From Sulfopaludibacter sp035551455 (GTDB lineage: Bacteria; Acidobacteriota; Terriglobia; Bryobacterales; Bryobacteraceae), in contig DASZMZ010000277.1 in NCBI GenBank assembly GCA_035551455.1, positions 1 to 10,449 on the forward strand: 10,449 bases of DNA, written 5' to 3'. The notes below the pieces were generated by a model that was given only the letters and a program-made list of their open reading frames with translations, searched no databases and was not told where the DNA came from. The position numbers and the translations under genes were made by a program. Below are positions 6,832 to 10,449 of this stretch, one piece after another (the first letter of the stretch is position 1; each line of letters begins with the position of its first letter).

Positions 6832-7842
6832 ATGCGACCTTCGATTCTCACGACCACTGTGGGCTCCTATCCCTTCCCCGATTGGCTGGCGGCGTCGCCG
6901 AGCGAGCAGGCGCGGGTGGACGCCACGCGGGTGGTGTTCGACATTCAGAGGCAGGCGGGGATCGATCTGCCGGTGGACGGCGAGTTTTACCGCTTCGACG
7001 TCAATCATCCCGATACCAACGGCATGATCGAATACTTCATCCGTCCCATGGCGGGAGTGCGGGCGCGAGTGGGGCGCAGCGATCACGAGGCTTTTGCGCG
7101 CAAGAACGCGATGTGGTTTCGGCGCAAGGCTGCCGGCGTGGTGGAAGGTCCGCTGGGTGAAGGCTCGCTGAATCTGCTGGCCGATTGCGAACTGGCGGCG
7201 GGAGTCTCGGGCGGAGCGTTCAAATTCACCGTCACCAGTCCTTACATGCTGGCGCGCACACTTCTGGATCGGCATTACGGCAGTTTCGCCGAGCTGGTGA
7301 TGGGTCTGGCGGACGTACTGGCGGCCCAAGTTCGCGGTCTGCCGTGCGAGTGTCTGCAGGTGGACGAAGCCAATATTCCGGGCAATCCCGAAGATGCTCC
7401 GCTGGCGGCGGCGGCCATCAATCGCGTGCTGGAGGCCTTCGGCGGGGAGCGCGCGGTACACCTTTGCTTCGGCAATTACGGCGGGCAGACCATTCAAAAG
7501 GGCGAGTGGCGCGCGCTCACGGAATTCCTGAACAGCCTGCGCGTTCACCATCTGGTGCTGGAGATGGCGCACCGTCCGGCCGCCGATCTGGAGGCGCTGG
7601 CGGAGGTGGAGCCGCGGATTCGCCTGGGCATCGGGGTAGTGGACGTGAAGGTCAATCACGTGGAGACGCCCGAAGAAATCGCGCGCGCGTTGGAACGGGC
7701 GGCGGCAGTAGTGGGGGCGGATCGGATCGGTTGGATTCACCCCGATTGCGGGTTTTGGATGCTGAAGCGTTCGGTGGCCGACCGGAAGATCGCAGCGTTG
7801 GTGAAGGGCCGCGATCTTTACTTAGGGGCCGGGGGGGCCTAA
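6832..7842 (+). CDS. MetE-like (cobalamin-independent methionine synthase II family) protein, single catalytic domain
   Basis: A 336-residue TIM-barrel-type protein of the UROD/MetE superfamily. It opens with TTTVGSYPFPDWL (7-19) and keeps the zinc-thiolate site of the MetE catalytic domain: H210 and C212 in VHLCFGN, E244 in LVLEMAHRP, and C306 in IHPDCGF. It also has DLPVDGEFYR (45-54) and QVDEANIP (176-183). Family members transfer methyl or alkyl groups to thiols. Canonical MetE is about 750 residues with two related domains; this is the size of the C-terminal-only ('core') class, whose physiological methyl donor often differs from polyglutamyl methyl-tetrahydrofolate. Methionine synthesis, thiol alkylation or another methyl transfer are all possible. 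It starts 14 nt after the VOC remnant with no obvious Shine-Dalgarno, and its stop lies inside the first copy of a 15-bp repeat. Confidence 0.8.
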   Translation: MRPSILTTTVGSYPFPDWLAASPSEQARVDATRVVFDIQRQAGIDLPVDGEFYRFDVNHPDTNGMIEYFIRPMAGVRARVGRSDHEAFARKNAMWFRRKAAGVVEGPLGEGSLNLLADCELAAGVSGGAFKFTVTSPYMLARTLLDRHYGSFAELVMGLADVLAAQVRGLPCECLQVDEANIPGNPEDAPLAAAAINRVLEAFGGERAVHLCFGNYGGQTIQKGEWRALTEFLNSLRVHHLVLEMAHRPAADLEALAEVEPRIRLGIGVVDVKVNHVETPEEIARALERAAAVVGADRIGWIHPDCGFWMLKRSVADRKIAALVKGRDLYLGAGGA

Positions 7843-7848
7843 AAGGGG
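7834..7848 (+). repeat. 15-bp direct repeat, copy 1
   Basis: GGGGCCTAAAAGGGG is perfectly repeated 98 bp downstream at 7932-7946. This copy includes the TAA stop (7840-7842) of the MetE-like gene, so its left half is coding. With its partner it brackets the G-rich spacer. Confidence 0.75.
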
Positions 7849-7876
7849 GTTGGGGGTTGGGGATTGGGGGTTGGGG
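7845..7876 (+). repeat. G-quadruplex-forming G4-5 tract (five runs)
   Basis: Five runs of four or five G are separated only by TT or ATT: 7845-7849, 7852-7856, 7859-7862, 7866-7870 and 7873-7876. Four such runs with 2-3-nt loops fit the standard pattern for a stable intramolecular G-quadruplex. The RNA version would sit on the coding strand between the MetE-like and oligogalacturonate lyase genes. GGGGATT/GGGGTT heptad-like arrays are known as intergenic elements in some bacteria. Whether this one is regulatory or just repeat DNA cannot be seen from the sequence. Confidence 0.7.
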
Positions 7877-7931
7877 TTTTGTGGCTCGCGTCGCTCGCTC
7901 ATTTTGGTTAGAGGCGTCATGCTGGGGGCTT

Positions 7932-7946
7932 GGGGCCTAAAAGGGG
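7932..7946 (+). repeat. 15-bp direct repeat, copy 2, carrying the lyase ribosome binding site
   Basis: This is the second perfect copy of GGGGCCTAAAAGGGG. The AAGGGG at its right end (7941-7946) lies 7 nt before the ATG at 7954 and is the only plausible Shine-Dalgarno for the oligogalacturonate lyase gene, so the repeat supplies the downstream gene's translation signal. Copy 1 supplies the upstream gene's stop. Confidence 0.65.
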
Positions 7947-7953
7947 ATTGGGG

Positions 7954-9030
7954 ATGAGAGAGTTTCAGGATCGCGAGACTCAGGCGCGGGTGTGGCAAGT
8001 GACCGAAGGGGCGGCCATCAGCCATCCCACTTACTTTCTCCAAAGCTCCTTTTTTGCGGGGGCGCGGGAGATGTTTTTTATCTCATACCGCACGGGTGAC
8101 GCGCAATTGTTTGAAGCGTCGCTGGTGAGCGGAGAGACGAGACAGATCACGAGCGGTGGGGCGATCCATCCCTTCTCGCCGGCGCTGCATCCCGATGGCG
8201 AGACGCTGGTTTTCACGCGCGGCGGGGGTCTGTGGGCCGTCCGGCGCGATGGGGAGGGCGAGCGCTGCATCGTCGATCAGGGCGGCGCGCAACTCGGCGA
8301 ATGCTCCATCAGCAGGGACGGCGAGTGGCTTACGGCGGCCTTTAAGAACGGCGCGCAGTGCGGTCTTGTGGCCGGACGTTTCGATGGAACGGGCTGGCAC
8401 GCGATTGGCTTTCCGCGCACGGTGATTCATCCGCAGTTTCATCCGCTGGAGCCGGAATGGATCGAATTCGCGGGCGACCCGGCTCCTCGGATGCACCGCG
8501 TGCGGCGCGACGGCACGGGTCTGGAGTGCCTCTACGAGCACGGCAATGACGAGTTCCTGGTACACGAGACTTTCCTCGGCAATACCGGCGATCTGGTGTT
8601 CACGGTGTGGCCGCACGCGCTGCGGCGGATGGACTGGAGCACTCGTGAGATGCGCACGATTGTCGAGTACAACGCGTGGCACATCGCGCCCGATCGGCGG
8701 GGGGAACGCATCCTCTGCGACACCAATCATCCTGACGAGGGACTGCAGATCATCGATGCCGGCAGCGGGCGCCGTCGGACGCTCTGCCTGAGCGAGTCCA
8801 GCAATCAGGGTACGCAGTGGCGCAAGTCGCGCTACGCGGTGGCGGAAGATTTCGCCGAGGCCAGGACTACGCTGAGTTGGATGGAGAGCGCGGGCGATTC
8901 GGTGTACGGGCCGCAGTGGAGCCATCCGCATCCGTCGTGGTCGAGCGACGAATCGAAGGTGGCATTCGCCAGCGACCGGAGCGGGACGGCGCAGGTGTAC
9001 GTGGTCGAAGTGGGAGCGCAGATATGTTAG
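7954..9030 (+). CDS. ogl: oligogalacturonate lyase family protein (PL22-type beta-propeller)
   Basis: A 358-residue cytoplasmic-looking protein (no signal peptide) built of beta-propeller blades with TolB-like repeats, such as PFSPALHPDGETLVFTR (73-89) and SSDESKVAFASDRSGTAQV (330-348). Near the C-terminus QWSHPHPSW (321-329) gives the Q-x-x-H-x-H metal triad of PL22 enzymes. A further His occurs in DTNHPDEG (H259), and candidate catalytic residues are R224/R225 and H243 (NAWHIAP). PL22 enzymes cleave oligogalacturonides, mainly digalacturonate, by beta-elimination to unsaturated or keto-deoxyuronate products that feed the pectin pathway. Length is close to the family's. The ATG at 7954 is chosen over a TTG at 7930 because of the AAGGGG at 7941-7946. 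The TonB receptor starts 12 nt after its stop in the same frame. Activity on other uronate oligomers is possible; residue equivalences are from memory. Confidence 0.8.
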   Translation: MREFQDRETQARVWQVTEGAAISHPTYFLQSSFFAGAREMFFISYRTGDAQLFEASLVSGETRQITSGGAIHPFSPALHPDGETLVFTRGGGLWAVRRDGEGERCIVDQGGAQLGECSISRDGEWLTAAFKNGAQCGLVAGRFDGTGWHAIGFPRTVIHPQFHPLEPEWIEFAGDPAPRMHRVRRDGTGLECLYEHGNDEFLVHETFLGNTGDLVFTVWPHALRRMDWSTREMRTIVEYNAWHIAPDRRGERILCDTNHPDEGLQIIDAGSGRRRTLCLSESSNQGTQWRKSRYAVAEDFAEARTTLSWMESAGDSVYGPQWSHPHPSWSSDESKVAFASDRSGTAQVYVVEVGAQIC

Positions 9031-9033
9031 GCT
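9028..9033 (+). promoter_or_regulatory. extended -10-like box (TGTTAGGCT) before the TonB receptor
   Basis: TAGGCT with an upstream TG (9025-9026) overlaps the lyase stop codon and ends 9 nt before the receptor ATG at 9043. It duplicates the TGnTAGGCT seen at the same distance before the nuclease start. This would allow the receptor to be transcribed separately from the lyase as a nearly leaderless mRNA. There is no good Shine-Dalgarno at normal spacing. The hexamer is a weak match to consensus and partly coincides with a stop codon, so confidence is limited. Confidence 0.35.
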
Positions 9034-9042
9034 CACATTACG

Positions 9043-10449
9043 ATGTCGTTTTTCCGTTACAGCGTTTGTCTGTTGCTGGCGGTCCACATCTGTGGTGCGC
9101 AGGCGGGACGGGCCGAGCTTTTCGGGGCGATTGAGGATCCCTCGGGACTGGCTGTTTCCGGCGCGAAGGTGCAGGCCGAGGACCAGGCCACGACGGCGCA
9201 CTATGCGGCGGTTTCCAATAGTCGCGGCGAATACCACCTGATCGGTCTTCCGCCTGGAGCGTACGTGCTTCAGGTGGAGATGCCGGGCTTTCATACTTAC
9301 AGACAGTCGGGAATCGTGCTGCGCGCGGGCAATCGTGCGGGGGTGGATATTCGACTGGAGGTCGGCGCGGCCACGCAGTCGGTGGATGTGGTGGCAGCGG
9401 CGCCGCTGCTGCAGACGGCCAGTGCGGAGGTGAGTGAAAATATCGGCGCCAAGACTCTCTCCACGCTGCCTTTGGATGGCCGCAATTTCATTCCGCTGGT
9501 GACGCTGTCTCCGGGCGTGGCGCTGCCGAACGGTCAGTTTCTGCCGCGCATCAATGGCAGCCGGCCGCGCACGAATGAGTATCTGTATGACGGCATCAGC
9601 GTGCTGCAACCGGAGCCTGGACAGGTGGCTTACTATCCCATCATCGACGGGATGGAAGAGTTCCGCCTGAACGTGAATGCCTACTCGCCCGAGTACGGAC
9701 GCTCCAACGGCGGCACCGTTATGGTGATCGGGAAGTCCGGCGGCAATGCGTATCATGGCAGCGTTTTCGAATTTTTCCGCAATGAAGCGCTGAACGCGCG
9801 CAACCTGTTTGCGCAGCCGGGACCTAAACCCGAGTTCCGCCGCAATCAGTACGGCGGTACGCTGGGCGGACCGATTCAGAAGAACAAGACATTTTTCTTC
9901 ACGGACTGGCAGGGTACGCGCCTGCGCACCGGAGTCACGCGCTTCAGCGTAGTGCCCACACTGCTGCAACGCCAGGGTGTCTTTACGCAGGCTATCTACG
10001 ATCCGGCGACGTCGCCGCGTACGCCCTTCCCGGCGAACACGATTCCGGCCAATCGGATCGACCAGATCGGCGGGCAGGTGCTGGCGCACTATCCGCTGCC
10101 CAACGTCAGCGGCGCCAATAACTACGTGCGCACCGCCACCGAGCCGGACAATCAGGACCAGGCCGACTTTCGGATGGACCGCTACTTCGGCGAACGCCAC
10201 CGGGTGTTCGGCCGATACACGTTTTTCCGGGATGACGATACGCCGGTGACTCCGCTCCCCGATGGCAGCGGCAGCTTGACTTCGGGCGTGATCGGCCACG
10301 CGATCACGCGCGGCGACGCAGTGGTGGGCGATTACAATTGGACCGTCACCCCGGCGGCGCTCAATCAACTGCGATTCGGCTACTCGCGGCGCGACCTGAA
10401 CCAGACCTCGCTACAGAACGGCGGCATCAGCGTGCCCGGTCTGCCGGCG
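9043..10449 (+). CDS. Oar-like TonB-dependent receptor with N-terminal carboxypeptidase-regulatory-like domain (3' partial)
   Basis: The open frame runs 469 codons to the right edge without a stop. A signal peptide (1-21, ending AQA) is followed by a CarboxypepD_reg-like beta-sandwich (about 25-107, with SNSRGEYHLIGLPPGAYVL at 58-76). A TonB plug follows (about 115-235: LPLDGRNFIPLVTLSPGV, YLYDGISV, SPEYGRSNGGTV). The first barrel strands then appear with the family's GGNAYHGSVFEFFRNEALNA and RRNQYGGTLGGPIQKNKTFFF. Full-length members have about 1000-1200 residues, so roughly half is present. Such receptors are outer-membrane proteins, abundant in Acidobacteriota, that import or bind large substrates, often oligosaccharides. 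Placement 12 nt after an oligogalacturonate lyase suggests pectin-derived ligands. No canonical TonB box can be picked out by eye. The start ATG gives the signal peptide directly. Confidence 0.92.
   Translation, partial: MSFFRYSVCLLLAVHICGAQAGRAELFGAIEDPSGLAVSGAKVQAEDQATTAHYAAVSNSRGEYHLIGLPPGAYVLQVEMPGFHTYRQSGIVLRAGNRAGVDIRLEVGAATQSVDVVAAAPLLQTASAEVSENIGAKTLSTLPLDGRNFIPLVTLSPGVALPNGQFLPRINGSRPRTNEYLYDGISVLQPEPGQVAYYPIIDGMEEFRLNVNAYSPEYGRSNGGTVMVIGKSGGNAYHGSVFEFFRNEALNARNLFAQPGPKPEFRRNQYGGTLGGPIQKNKTFFFTDWQGTRLRTGVTRFSVVPTLLQRQGVFTQAIYDPATSPRTPFPANTIPANRIDQIGGQVLAHYPLPNVSGANNYVRTATEPDNQDQADFRMDRYFGERHRVFGRYTFFRDDDTPVTPLPDGSGSLTSGVIGHAITRGDAVVGDYNWTVTPAALNQLRFGYSRRDLNQTSLQNGGISVPGLPA

Noticed and set aside
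6784..7740. 318-codon minus-strand open frame opposite the MetE-like gene
   Set aside because: The plus strand encodes all MetE zinc ligands in context; the antisense product has no motif and overlaps the VOC remnant end.
7827..7839. GGCC-GGGGG-GGCC as a transcription terminator after the MetE-like gene
   Set aside because: The possible stem is only four base pairs with a G loop and no following T run; it lies in the last codons of the gene.
7845..7953. CRISPR or tandem-repeat array in the G-rich spacer
   Set aside because: Only two copies of the 15-bp repeat exist and the G-run units are too short and irregular; there are no spacers or cas genes.
9028..9045. Lyase and receptor as one fused protein by stop read-through
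   Set aside because: They share a frame separated by a single TAG and 12 nt, but the receptor has its own signal peptide and start, and the lyase is cytoplasmic, so a fusion makes no topological sense.
8083..10368. 761-codon open frame on the minus strand opposite the lyase and receptor genes
   Set aside because: The lyase and receptor are in the same plus-strand frame, so one antisense frame stays open across both by codon bias. Its translation is an Arg/His/Ala-rich composition without family motifs, while both plus-strand proteins have clear catalytic or domain signatures.

Overview
The window reads like a chromosomal segment of an Acidobacteriota member, most plausibly from the Bryobacterales/Solibacter group. 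That placement is inferred from three things: the moderately high GC coding style, the long Oar-like TonB-dependent receptor with an N-terminal carboxypeptidase-regulatory domain, and the flavour of the proteins. It is not proven by a marker gene. Nearly all of the DNA is coding, and no gap between genes exceeds about 120 bp. No tRNA, rRNA, CRISPR array or intact insertion sequence was seen.

Left part (1-3958). The end of an unidentified gene (possibly a transposase C-terminus) and a short purine-rich, repeat-like spacer precede a tightly coupled trio. The trio is an XdhC-family molybdenum-cofactor insertion factor, a MocA/MobA-like cytidylyltransferase-type protein, and a long AsmA-family envelope protein. 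Both junctions in the trio are 4-bp start/stop overlaps (GTGA and ATGA). The first two genes are the usual maturation pair for xanthine dehydrogenase/aldehyde oxidase-type molybdoenzymes, but no molybdoenzyme subunit lies in the window.

Middle (3977-6817). A GT-C-type polytopic membrane glycosyltransferase with an extra N-terminal extracytoplasmic domain has its own TATAAT box. It runs 60 bp into a convergent gene for a secreted S1/P1-type nuclease that retains all nine zinc-ligand residues. The nuclease start faces a divergent start for a VOC (glyoxalase-fold) gene. That VOC gene appears to have lost the middle of its domain in frame and is read here as a remnant.

Right part (6832-10449). 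A single-domain MetE-like (cobalamin-independent methionine synthase II family) protein with a complete zinc site follows the VOC remnant after 14 bp. A G-rich spacer comes next, with five consecutive G4-5 runs and two perfect copies of a 15-bp repeat. It leads into a PL22-type oligogalacturonate lyase, and 12 bp further on the Oar-like TonB-dependent receptor begins and runs off the edge. The lyase and receptor together suggest uptake and breakdown of pectin-derived oligosaccharides, but that is inference from adjacency.

A recurring theme is promoter placement. Three perfect TATAAT boxes and two extended TGnTAGGCT boxes lie immediately upstream of start codons. For four of the five genes only 8-9 nt separate box and start, which would give leaderless or nearly leaderless mRNAs.
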